Assembly: GCA_030407085.1 (NCBI GenBank)
Contig: CM059586.1
Coordinates: 12,356,001 to 12,420,000, forward strand
DNA from: Trichopria drosophilae
Lineage: Eukaryota > Arthropoda > Insecta > Hymenoptera > Diapriidae
Direction of reading: 5' to 3'
Length of the DNA stretch: 64,000 nt
In this document: piece after piece, positions 1 to 9,562 of the stretch
Layout: each line of letters opens with the position of its first letter
How positions within the stretch are numbered: position 1 is the first letter of the stretch
Notes under the pieces: generated by a model
Database searches by the model: none
What the model was told of the DNA's origin: nothing
Seen by the model: only the letters and a program-made list of their open reading frames with translations
Program-made: the position numbers and the translations under genes

Positions 1-1460
1 CAGGATATCCAGAGTGGTGACGACTGAAGTTACCATTCTGTGGAGTGAGAATTTATTCGCGACTCTCAAGGTAACGATTGTAAATTAATTGTCACCCATC
101 CAACTTTCTTAAATATATTTGACATTCCATCCGAATTCACGGTAGCAATTCGTTCTACCCCAAATCCTACTCCTACGTCGTTGGATCTGCAAATTTATTG
201 CTCTCTTGGTCCTCGTCGTAATCGATGTTTCGCTGGTCCATTCGGAAATATCGCGGAAAATGTAACAGAATAACCCGTGCCAATATGCACTGGTTACAGC
301 ATTCACAACACTTGACTTGGTACAGTTGCACATTGGCCAATAGTGCCTTACTACGTCCAATTCAACGAAAAAAAGAAATCAAAATTGTTTGCAGCTGTGT
401 TTTTAAACAATGTTAGATATTGTTCTTTATGGTTAACTTATCCTCTAGAAAAATTACGAAGACCTCCCGGTGATAATACCAAAAGTTGTGGCGACTCACT
501 GTATCAAAGTACGACTGTACAAGAAAAGCATCTGATGATACTTTTACTAATAATAATCGGGGGATCTTCGTAACTTTTCTTCATAATAAGCTAACCCTAA
601 TGAGTAGACTAGAACATTGTTTATAGACGTGCAGTTGTTATTTATTACAAATCAAAATTATCTCCGGCCGCCAGCTTAAGACGCCAACTTGAGTCGCATG
701 TAACATTTAATGAAATTTCATCTTGTTCTGTTACGCAGTGTGATTTTTTTATGCAACATAAATTCAATATTTTCCTTCGCACTTTATACAGGCTGAGGAC
801 TGTCTATGTTTTATATCTTTCAAAAATATGTTTTGACAAATACGGAACGTAGGCGTGTTTAAAAATATTAAATTTAGAGTCTTCTTTACTCTTTCATTGT
901 TGCTTTGCTTTGCTGTTGTTGAAAACCTTGTTATTTTTTTATTACCACGTTTTTATCAACTCGTATTCTTGCCTGTTTGTCTGTTTGTCCGGTGCAAATC
1001 TTGTAATCGATTTTAGACTAACTTCCCGATGAGCTAGAGACTTGAAACTTTGAGGATAGCCCAAAATTGGATGACAATGCATTCCTTTACAGTTTATTAC
1101 AAGTTTCAATCAGTTTTAAGAACAATTTCAGCAATTTTAAATTTTATATGAAAAAAAAAAAATAAGTTTCAAAGCGGGGGGCCCGGCGTTTTCCCCCCTT
1201 CCACCGTCGCACTTGTCCTTTGTTTTCCTTTCGCAATCGGGAAAAGTCCTCCACTGACGTCATTAATTCCCTTGCCTATATATACTCATTCACGACGGCA
1301 AGTGGAGCAGTTAAGATGGCACAAGAGACATGGCATAACACAGCGCAAGCGACGGCTAAAGAAGCAGAAGAAATAAAGATTGGAGAAACAGCTACAGGAT
1401 TCGGAGGCAAGTAAAACTATTAAATTGGCCAAACGGCGAAAGGCAAATGAAGATGCGACT
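1..1460. other. No gene recognised; AT-rich, repeat-like
   Basis: I find no protein family in either strand. Short open frames occur (an 83-codon minus frame at 109-360, a 64-codon plus frame at 1220-1414) but none has a recognisable motif. The stretch at about 970-1060 reads like the stereotyped head of a dispersed insect repeat: repeated tgtttgtc units followed by tcccgatgagctagagactt. A poly-A run lies at about 1149-1162 and is followed by a GC-rich patch (1175-1205). A TATA-like string sits at about 1276-1283, upstream of the 1220-1414 frame's end, but no gene can be tied to it. Confidence 0.5.
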
Positions 1461-1462
1461 GA

Positions 1463-1680
1463 TTAACAACGTGATATAATATCTGTTGCATCATGCATTG
1501 CTGTTCTTGCATAGCTATCCACACCTTCCACATCTGCTCCGTTTTTTATTAGCAACTGTACCATTCTAAAATTTTCATTATCTGTAGCTGCTATGAGCGG
1601 GGTTACAAATTCATCCGCTGAACCGGACGTCGCATTCGCGTCACATCCGTACTGTAAATCTCCATTGCGTAGTTTGTATA
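1463..1680 (-). pseudogene. Ankyrin-repeat fragment (relic)
   Basis: Reading the minus strand between two in-frame stops gives about 70 residues with no start codon. They contain one clear ankyrin repeat: TPLIAATDNENFRMVQLLIK, followed by NGADVEGVDSYARTAMHDA. The TPLxxA opening, the hydrophobic second helix and the NGADV turn are all diagnostic. A less clear repeat precedes it (NGDLQYGCDANA). Seen: the repeat fold signature and the lack of a Met. Inferred: a broken duplicate of, or a detached part of, an ankyrin gene like the one at 13724-14080 on the same strand. It could also be an internal exon, but I found no convincing splice sites. Confidence 0.6.
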
Positions 1681-2235
1681 ATTATTGTAGAAAATGCCGC
1701 AATCTGTAACAAAATATTCCATTGTTATGTCTACTCATTCACGGATTAGCATGATTTTATCAAAGTAAATTACTGGTAATTTTATTTCCCAGATATCAAC
1801 GCGAGTTCACATAAGGTGCACAATGGAACTCACAAATGAGATTAAAGCGCACGTCTCCTTATGAGTGCTATTTGTGTCCTCCAATCAGATGGCGATCGTC
1901 ACTCGCATACGAAAACGTTTTATTGTAACAACATTGAAATATAATCGAGAAGAAAGTAATGTGAAAAAAAGCCACGGTTTTAGTACCGAAATAAACTTCA
2001 TTCTTCGAAGGGGACGCCCTTCGGCCCTTATTTGTTACAGATTGTACACGCTCCTTATTGCAATATACATAAGGGCTTTGCAGATTAAGATCTACAGCAG
2101 CCAGTATTAGGCGGTCGAGTTTAGATAAGGTACACCTAACCTAAAAAATTAAACACGCGGGAGGACTGTGTTACGGTCCGGAAAACCAAATTTTGCCGCT
2201 GGAGGGCGCCACATTATACCAGAGGAGCAATAAGA

Positions 2236-2746
2236 TTGGCTGCCGAGGCTGCCGAAAAGCTCACGGAAATACGTGAAACGCTAGAGAAATTGCCCCTAGT
2301 GCGCAGGACGGCAAACTACGCTAGGTATATTGCGGGAAATATCACAGACTTTCGCGAGTGCACGAAATCGACGCCAGAGTTTATGCGAATTGTTGAGGAG
2401 GGGCGGATGGAAAAATAAACCTGCAATCGGTGGAGACGGAAGAAAGGTAGAGGAGTGGATCGCGGCAGTAGAAGCAGCGAAAAGCGGAGAGGGAGAGACA
2501 ATCGAGGTAGGAGAAAAGGGTAAGGCTAGGAGTGTAGACAGCACAGCAGATAAAGGAAAAGGGAAGAGAGGGAGACCAACTAAGGCGGAAAGTCTGCGAA
2601 AAGAGAGAGATCGGAGTACGAGCTCTAGTGTTGCGTCGTGGGTAAACAAGAGGACAAGATCAAGTGACTCGGAAAGCAGCGAAGAAGAAGAGGGAGATAA
2701 ACAAAGTGAGAAGAAGAAAAAAATAAATATTCAAAGAGGAGAATAA
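2236..2746 (+). pseudogene. LINE ORF1, N-terminal part, frameshifted
   Basis: An open frame from 2236 (MAAEAAEKLTEIRETLEKLP) runs to a stop at 2416-2418. The protein sense continues in another frame from about 2390 to the TAA at 2744-2746. The second part is highly charged and Ser-rich, with a KGKRGRPTKAESLRKERDRS stretch and an acidic SSEEEEGD tail, as is usual for the N-terminal region of such LINE ORF1 proteins. The stop at 2744-2746 is followed one base later by the ATG of the next frame. This may be a native stop-restart junction or a second frameshift. Confidence 0.55.
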
Positions 2747-2747
2747 G

Positions 2748-3473
2748 ATGGAAAATTTTGAAGAAGTTATGAAAAAGTTGCTAAAAGATAACAATGAAAT
2801 TTTGATTAGAAGAATGGATGAAAAAAGTGCTGAAATAAAAAGAGAGCTGGAGGAGGAATTCAAAAGATTCAGAGAGGAGAGTAAAATAAGAGAAGAAAAG
2901 AGAGATGCAGAAATAGAAAGATTAGCGAAGGAAGTCGCAAATCTGAAGACTTTACTGAAACAACAAGAAGAGCAAGACAAGCAACAGCAGATGGAAATCA
3001 AGATAATGGTAAAGAAGAGTGAAGTACAAGAAAGAAGAGATAGGAAAAATAATGTAGTGATAAGGGGGGTAAAAATAGAGGTTGGGGATGTAAAAGGGGC
3101 AGCATATAAAGCGTTGCAAGAAATAGGTGGGTTGGAAGGGAAAGTAGACATAAGCGATGCGTTTATGGTGGGGAATAAGAATGAACAAGGGCTGGTAATA
3201 GCAAAAATAAGCGATTGGGCAGAGAAAAAGTTAATAATGAGAAGTAAAAAGAATCTGAGGGGAAAACAGATTTTCATAGATGACGACATGACGAAGACGG
3301 AGGGAGAGATGCAAGCAAAAATAAGGGTGCGTGCGAAAGGTGAGAGAGAGAAAGGAGCGAGAGTAAATGTGGCGTATGGAAGAATGTGGGTGAATGGAAT
3401 CCAGTGGGTTTGGGACGAACAAAGTAAAAGTCTGATTAGAAGGGGGTTTGGACAGGCGACTATGGGGAACTAA
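2748..3473 (+). CDS. LINE ORF1 protein, coiled coil plus RNA-binding core
   Basis: 241 residues. Residues 1 to about 95 form a strongly charged heptad-type coiled coil (KSAEIKRELEEEFKRFREES and onwards) that would trimerise the protein. Residues of about 103-165 (NNVVIRGVKIEVGD to the LVIAKISDWAEKKLIMRSKK region) resemble the RRM-like core of L1-type ORF1 proteins. A basic C-terminal part follows (LRGKQIFIDDDMTKTE). In the family this protein binds element RNA as a chaperone. The frame is intact although ORF2 downstream is destroyed. A one-base shift near its stop would continue the reading into the N-rich region that follows. Confidence 0.7.
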   Translation: MENFEEVMKKLLKDNNEILIRRMDEKSAEIKRELEEEFKRFREESKIREEKRDAEIERLAKEVANLKTLLKQQEEQDKQQQMEIKIMVKKSEVQERRDRKNNVVIRGVKIEVGDVKGAAYKALQEIGGLEGKVDISDAFMVGNKNEQGLVIAKISDWAEKKLIMRSKKNLRGKQIFIDDDMTKTEGEMQAKIRVRAKGEREKGARVNVAYGRMWVNGIQWVWDEQSKSLIRRGFGQATMGN

Positions 3474-3483
3474 AGGCTCAAAT

Positions 3484-3793
3484 AGAACGGCGGGAGTACG
3501 TCTGCCCACCGAAAACAAATGAGTGTCAGAGCGGTGTATGTGTAAATGGAAATAATAATCAAGATTGTACGAATGAAAATAACAATGTTAAAAGCACGAA
3601 TGGAAGTAATAATGTAACAAGTACGAATGAAAATAATAATGCAGTAAGTATGAATAAAAAGAATAATGTAATATGTATGAAAGAAAATACCGCCGTAGTA
3701 GAAATGAGAGAAAATAATAACGTAAATTGCACGAGGAGAGGTAGTAAACCAAAAGAAATTAAAGATAAGGGAAAGGGAGAAAAACTGAGATAA
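3484..3793 (+). repeat. 30-bp tandem repeats encoding Asn-rich decapeptides
   Basis: In the frame ending at TAA 3791-3793 the DNA reads as imperfect 30-bp units giving decapeptides of the type STNENNNAVS, STNGSNNVTS and SMNKKNNVIC at about 3558-3680, then a lysine-rich tail. The frame is open upstream to the ORF1 stop, shifted by one base (ELKAQIERREYVC). It is probably a hypervariable extension of ORF1 or a linker before ORF2. The repeats are AAT-rich and could have grown by slippage. Confidence 0.55.
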
Positions 3794-3825
3794 AAGAAAT
3801 ACATAAGAATGAAATAAGTCGGATA

Positions 3826-4480
3826 TTGATCTGGAATGTTGCAGGTATTTTTGGAAATGGATAAAGCAGTAAGATATTATATTTTTTATAGAATCGTGGT
3901 TAGAGAATAATAGCTGGGAAAGATTTAAAGAATTGATGTCAAGAGTGGGAATGGAAGGCTGTTGGAGCTGTAAGAAATAAGCGGAAGGGCAGAGCAATGG
4001 GTGAAATGGTTTTAGGGATAAGGAAAGGTGTTAAAGTAGAAAATGTAAAGATGGATAAAGAATGGATGATAGAATGTACAATAAAATTGGAAGAAAAGAA
4101 ATAGAGGATAATAGCGATATACAATAGACGGCTGTATAGAAAGAACACGCGAAATAGCAAGGGATATAGAAGAGAAAGATGATGAATACCTGATAATAGG
4201 CGGGGACATGAACGCAAGAATAGGTAAAGAAGGTTCGAGCTGGTAGGAATGAGAAAATGAACAAGAAAAAGAAAGGACAAAAGACAGAATAGAAAATAAG
4301 GCTGGGGTGGAACTGGAAGTAATAGAAGAAAAGGGATGGATGATTATGAATGGAAATAAAGGAGATGAGGAAGGCGAATGGACGATCTGTTATAGAGTAC
4401 GGAATTACAAATGTAAGAGCATGGGAGAAAGTAAAGAATATGAAAGCAGTAGTAAGAATAGAATCGGATCTCAACGCCTT
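3826..4480 (+). pseudogene. LINE ORF2 endonuclease domain, broken by stops and frameshifts
   Basis: Pieces of an endonuclease/exonuclease/phosphatase fold can be read across several frames: LIWNVAGIFGNG at about 3825 (first Asn motif), FIESWLENNSWERFKELM at about 3885, a central IGGDMNARIGKEGS at about 4197 (GDxN motif), and a degenerate end at about 4395-4480 where the usual SDH motif has lost its His. In-frame stops and shifts separate the pieces, so no active nuclease can be made. Confidence 0.65.
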
Positions 4481-4646
4481 GAGTAAAGAAATATAAGGAG
4501 AAATAGGGAAAAGAGAGGAAAACGTAATGACGCATTAATATATGTAAGACTGGTCAGAAAAAGGGGTACAAGAATTCCAAAATAGGATAGGAAAGATACA
4601 ATGGGAGAAAGGAAACCATTGTGATAGTGCAGAGGAATGGAAGGAA

Positions 4647-5087
4647 GTGGATAAGAAGATTATAGAGGCAGTTAGCTTAAGGAAGAAGAAAAATAGAAAT
4701 GTTTTGTCAGAAACAAAGACGTGGTGGGATAAAGAGTGCTGGGAATGCAAAAAGAAGTTAAGAAAATTAGTTAGAAGAGAAGTGGAATATAGTAGGAGAG
4801 AAATAGCTAAACTTAGGGCAGAGTATAAACAATTATGCGCAAGGAAAAGAGAAGACAAAAATAAGATGGATGAAAGAATAAGTAGTATTAAAACGGATAA
4901 AGAAGCGTGCAAGTTTATAAACAAGCATAGAAAGAATAGAGAAGTAATCTGCAGGGAAATAAAATTAGAACAATGGAGAAAATATTTCCTAGAATTGTTA
5001 GAAGGGAAGGAAAGAAAGGAGGTAGAAGAAGGTTTAGAAAGTGAAGGAAAAGAGAGGGCAGATAAAGAAATGGAAAAGAGGAAATAA
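4647..5087 (+). pseudogene. LINE ORF2 linker before reverse transcriptase, truncated
   Basis: A 146-codon open stretch, very Lys/Glu-rich, with TWWDKECWECKKKLRKLVRR at about residues 26-45. This Trp-Trp-Asp motif and basic helix are typical of the spacer between endonuclease and reverse transcriptase in LINEs. Near its end is the EQWRKYFLELLEG motif that normally precedes the reverse transcriptase palm. It stops at 5085-5087 and no RT motif follows, so the element is cut here. Confidence 0.6.
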
Positions 5088-5089
5088 AA

Positions 5090-7738
5090 TACTAATGATA
5101 ATACCTGTGAAGTGATAAAGCATTGTAAAAGTTAATTTCGCTATCTACAAATTAATTTTTTAATGGCAACTGTTGAAATCCGCGAATAGTCAGCTACGTC
5201 GTCGAAAAGTCTGTGGGGAACTTTCGATTTCAAAAAACTTCAAGCGAGTAATTTGTTCCTTACAAGTAGAGGATGGTTTTTTGGAAGATTTGAAATCGAT
5301 TGGAATTAAATTCGAAAAGTTATGGCGATTCTTAATAAAGCGACGAAACACGGCACGCGTTTTAGTTCCGTATAAAGAATGCGCGGCTTTTACACTTTTT
5401 GATGAGCAAGGGTTCAACATTCTTTCCATTATTCTCTAATTCAATCATAAATAGGGGGATCTCTCGAGTTTTTGCATTAAATTTATATAATCTCCCAAAA
5501 TCTTCATTATTTTTCCATTTTCTTACTACTATTAGTAGGATTTACACTATCACTCGTGTTTCTCTTTCTTATTACTCTTACTTTATTATACAAATCAATT
5601 TTATTCTTACACTAAATATGCACACGCCATCGATAAAAATGTCAAACATCTGCATCTGAACATAATCATAAAGGAGTCATAAAAGGTTAGGAACAAACCG
5701 AGGAATACTAATAAAGAAACATAATAATGGCTAAAATCGTTTTTGAAAAGGTACTAAATATAATAAAACAGTTCCCAAATTCGCAATATCGACACCAATT
5801 AAAATAGCTAAAGGGAAAATAGAAAAAGGTGCAACATGTTTGTTTCCATACCTTACAACTATGGGCAAAGAATTTTAACAAAATTTATTTAAAAACTGAA
5901 ATGCAAAGATAAAAAAGAGCCAAAAATATCAACACTATATATATTTTTTTAAAACCGAAATATCTGCTTTTAAAAATTGAATTGTTTTTTTCGTTGGGCA
6001 AAACTTTTCTGGCCGTTCGATCGTCGAGCGAGTTATAGAATTGGGCAGCTCGATTGTTTGTGTAGCCACCGAAAGTCAGAACCTCTCACCATTTTTCTTT
6101 AATTTTTCATTGGTCAAGACAAGCCTTCATTTTTCAAATAAATATTTTACAAAAATAATGATTAAATGTACGAAGTGGCGCGCGTATATCAAATCAATTG
6201 TCAAAATAATCAATGGCAAGATACTTAAGATAATAATATTTATATATTTACAAAGCAGCAGACGAAGTGGGAAAATATAGTATAATTTTCTACAAAAACC
6301 TGTTTTACCGAGTTGCTCAATTTAGGAAATAAATATTATAATTATAAAAACAGAAGTTTTAACAAATACTTACGATCTTTGCAGTTTCACTTTGTGAATG
6401 GAAGACTTCAAATTTCGATGCCAATTCTTCGTTTCCCTTGTTGGTCACCGAATGCGTCAGTCGTCTAATTCACAGATGTTAAAATATTAAAAGACTCCTC
6501 GAGAATACTTGGCAGGACTACTTGTTCTCTGGTCAATTGTCAAGAGTGAAGTGATGAATCTGGTTGAATGTAGTTGGTCAACAGCTTGTGGGCGTTTATT
6601 TACCTTTACCCCCAGAAGAAAGTTCTGACGTATCTTAAGTCGTTACTGATTGTACCGATACACGAAACTATTTATGAAAAATCTGCAGTAAGCACATAAC
6701 ATTTCCAGGTAGGTTGAACCCATTAAATCCAAACAAACAAGGGAAAGTACTCCGCAACTGTCACAGGAATTTGGCGTTTTCAGCCCTTTTCTGTCCCATC
6801 ATGCTTCCGTTTCAAACTTTCAGAGTGTTTATTGTAAATATCCTACCCACTGAACGTATTTCGATTATTTTATTTTTTTATCGATTACAGAGAAAAATAA
6901 ACTGATAAATTTTTAAATTAACATTATTGCCGATTCTATTATTTATTCAATGAATGCTTATTAACGGATGTAAATATCCGATTATATAGATGTAAAAGTT
7001 TTATTTCTGCAAAATGAAACTTTATTTGCACTTATTGCCGTTTTTCATAGTACTTATATCAAATAAATGATATTTTAGAACAACTTTATTAGTGATTGTA
7101 CGGCAGTTAGGTGATTACATCGCTGGACTTGTATTGTCGGGTATTTTTTTTTTATGTAATTTGCAAAGTGATTTTTTCATTCTATCTACTGAACAACTGA
7201 ATTATCGCGGTTGGTAAAATAGTAATATTGTGGGTAGTTCCGTGAAATTAAAGTTGGTTCTACTAATAAACGAAAGCTGTTCGAAATTAACGTATATTTC
7301 AACGTTGAGGTTTACGAATATTTTGTTTGTCTTGGGATGAAACCCAAACAGAATAAGACTTGGTCGTGTCGGTTAATTCTAAAAATGCCTACACGGAGAG
7401 AAATGTGAAAGGATGAAACTGTAGGTATTCCTTCGCCACTGTACTAAGATTTGGTGTTGGTTCTGCACCATGTGTCCCGTGATATCAATCTAAGAAACCC
7501 ATAGTCTCAGACTGTGAAAACGCTTAGGATGAGACTGCAAAATTCAACATATTTTTCCAGAATAGCCATTTGAAAGGAAATAAATTAACCTTTGACGTGT
7601 AGACTGCGCTCCGTAGCGCACGGCGCGGCGGTTTGGTGAGAGTTGAGAGCACGTTTAACGAGTGGCGTAGTACGTACATTCTAATAAGGAAACTAAATTT
7701 TGGCGATTGGTTGATCAATTACATCATATTTTTTAGTA
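5090..7738. other. Intergenic, no gene recognised
   Basis: AT-rich sequence without family matches. An 88-codon open frame at 5173-5439 (+) has no recognisable domain. A cacggagagaaat string at 7393-7405 resembles the terminal repeat of the MITE at 56459-56770, but I could not find its partner end. I see no RNA genes. Confidence 0.5.
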
Positions 7739-7964
7739 CTTCTGAAAATTGTTTTATTACATAATTAATGAATAAAAAATTCTTTTTAAAAACCACGTTT
7801 TTATAAATGGACTAAAAAGGATAAAATAATTTTTCCCATCCACACAGGTCACTAATACCATGCCGAAATAAGTACGCAATAATTTTTCATTTTATTAGGA
7901 AATAAAATATTTTTAAGACTTAAAATGGAAAACGTGTGGCGCAATATAGGTAACAGAAATGACT
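7739..7964 (+). repeat. Left arm of foldback element
   Basis: This arm is the reverse complement of 13410-13634. The inner 200 bp differ at only about ten positions by eye; the outer 25 bp are looser. The arm ends inward at cagaaatgact. With the right arm it forms a long hairpin whose original loop was about 80-90 bp (7965-8055) before the LINE inserted. No transposase is present, so this is a nonautonomous foldback or MITE-type element of unknown superfamily. Confidence 0.85.
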
Positions 7965-8045
7965 ATCATGTCTAAACTGGCGTGTCATATTGTTCATTTA
8001 AGCACAAGTTTCTCATTTGTTATTGTTCGTCGAGGAGGTTTCAAG

Positions 8046-8055
8046 AAGGAGTCAT
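8046..8055 (+). repeat. Left target-site duplication of the I-type LINE
   Basis: aaggagtcat, repeated exactly at 13406-13415 directly after the element's A tail. Variable duplications of about 10-14 bp are known for I-clade elements. Confidence 0.75.
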
Positions 8056-8089
8056 CAGTCTCGTCGGAACGTTCAAATTGAGCAGACGT
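8055..8089 (+). promoter_or_regulatory. Internal pol II promoter of the LINE: Inr plus DPE
   Basis: An initiator tcagtc at 8055-8060 puts +1 at A8057. A downstream promoter element agacgt lies at 8084-8089, exactly +28 to +33. This TATA-less Inr+DPE arrangement is known for I, F and Jockey elements of Drosophila. The Inr coincides with the first base after the target duplication, so promoter and element end define each other. Confidence 0.75.
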
Positions 8090-8351
8090 ACAAAATCGCG
8101 GGCCGCGTGTTTATAAACATAAACATAAACAAAAGCATTAAATATCGCAATGGAATAGATATCGTGAAATCGTGTACTGGTGTATAGCAAAAAATAGTGG
8201 TGTCTTTTCTTGGATAAGCCAGAATATCCTTTGATTCCCATTTCTCTGAGTACAGAGAAAATCGGGAATTAAAATGTCCTAAAGTAAAAAGTTCAGTTAC
8301 GCAAGTATTACCCAAACCGTAAGTTTTCCAACAAAAGATCAAGCGGTAGTT

Positions 8352-9557
8352 ATGGATGCAAGTATTAATGTGCCCATATTAGTGTACACAAAAAAAATTG
8401 CTGAAAAAATCGGTTCCGAACATATTAGATATATATCTAGAATATCAAATAATCGTATTTGTGTTTACGTATCAACTAAAGCCATCGCTGATCAACTCGC
8501 TGAAGAACATAAATACATTGAAATCGAAAACACGAAAGTAAATATCCGACCACATATAACAAGAAATAAAAGAATAATAATTTCCAATGTTCCACCCATA
8601 ATTCCATATTCAGAACTTGAACAGATATTAAAAATGCACAAAATAGATACAGTCTCTCAAATCACTTTCCTACGAGCAGGAATCAATGAACCTGGGTTCA
8701 CACATATCCTAAGTTTTAGGCGACAAGTTTTTATCAAGCCAGAAGACGTATCCAATTTACCAAATTCATGGAAAATAAATTTCGAGGACACAAATTATTG
8801 GATTTATTTTGGCTCTGAGAACATCACGTGCTTCCAATGTAAACAAGAAGGCCACGTGGCCAAAAATTGCCAAGCAACAAATAACCAGGAAGAGGGGATC
8901 ACATTTACACAATCGACGAGTCAACAAGTAAACATCAGTCAATTAATAAACAATCAAAAAGGAGAAGAAGAAGAAGTAGAAACAAACTCTGAAATTAGAA
9001 ACGATATAGAGAAAACTAAAAATGACAATTTATTTAAAGAACCAATATCAACCCTGAAAATCACAAAGCGATTATTAACATCTACAACTGCCTCCACGAA
9101 GTCAATCAATTCAGATTCTGATGATTACCTGGAATCAACAAATAACCAACGTAAAAACAAAAACACAAAAAATGAAACCCATAACCAAAATAAAAAAAAG
9201 AAATTAACAATAAATGATAACTCTAAATTGTTCACTCTGCCACCAGAAATTGAAACTAGCATGAAAGAAAAACCTAGTGAATACACACTCAGCTTTCTCC
9301 AATTCCAAAACTTTATAGAAAAATGTCAAGTCCCCAAAATACAGATAGAAGACGTGACCGCCGAATTCTCTGTAAATGCGAATGAGATTGCCGAAATGAT
9401 GAGAAAGTTATACCCACAACTTACAAACAGAGGATCAAAAAATCGTTTCTCCAGAATCACCAAAAAACTCGAAAAAAACAAAGAAGACCTTGAGAGTAAT
9501 GTCTCGGATATAGAAACCTCCGATTGCTCAACTCAAGAAAACCTCATCCAAGAATAG
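8352..9557 (+). CDS. I-type LINE ORF1, nucleic-acid-binding (Gag-like) protein
   Basis: 401 residues from the Met at 8352. An RRM-like region covers about residues 75-150 (RIIISNVPPIIPYSELEQIL). A single CCHC zinc knuckle follows, CFQCKQEGHVAKNC, with C160, C163, H168 and C173. The C-terminal half is Asn/Lys-rich and low in complexity, ending in an acidic tail. The protein would coat element RNA. The native start is probably ATG 8274-8276, in the same frame 26 codons upstream, because the intervening codons read like family N terminus (KKFSYASITQTV, FPTKDQAVV). A TAA at 8280-8282, codon 3 from that ATG, interrupts it. The ORF therefore has either a nonsense mutation or a shortened product from Met 8352. 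Confidence 0.85.
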   Translation: MDASINVPILVYTKKIAEKIGSEHIRYISRISNNRICVYVSTKAIADQLAEEHKYIEIENTKVNIRPHITRNKRIIISNVPPIIPYSELEQILKMHKIDTVSQITFLRAGINEPGFTHILSFRRQVFIKPEDVSNLPNSWKINFEDTNYWIYFGSENITCFQCKQEGHVAKNCQATNNQEEGITFTQSTSQQVNISQLINNQKGEEEEVETNSEIRNDIEKTKNDNLFKEPISTLKITKRLLTSTTASTKSINSDSDDYLESTNNQRKNKNTKNETHNQNKKKKLTINDNSKLFTLPPEIETSMKEKPSEYTLSFLQFQNFIEKCQVPKIQIEDVTAEFSVNANEIAEMMRKLYPQLTNRGSKNRFSRITKKLEKNKEDLESNVSDIETSDCSTQENLIQE

Positions 9558-9562
9558 CTATA

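Larger units (their letters stand above)
2160..5087 (+). mobile_element. Decayed L1-like LINE, 3' half lost
   Basis: This is one element in order: ORF1 with coiled coil, a low-complexity linker, remains of an apurinic-type endonuclease, and a basic linker that normally leads into the reverse transcriptase. The reverse transcriptase, any C-terminal domain and a poly-A tail are absent. The coding strand is very A/G-rich, so long pyrimidine-rich open frames appear on the minus strand and should be ignored. Loss of the 3' part with retention of the 5' part is opposite to the usual 5' truncation of LINEs and implies a later deletion or replacement after about 5.09 kb. Confidence 0.8.

Noticed and set aside
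2296..4924. Long Leu/Ser/Phe-rich minus-strand open frames
   Set aside because: They are the antisense of a very A/G-rich LINE coding strand, where stop codons are rare on the complement.
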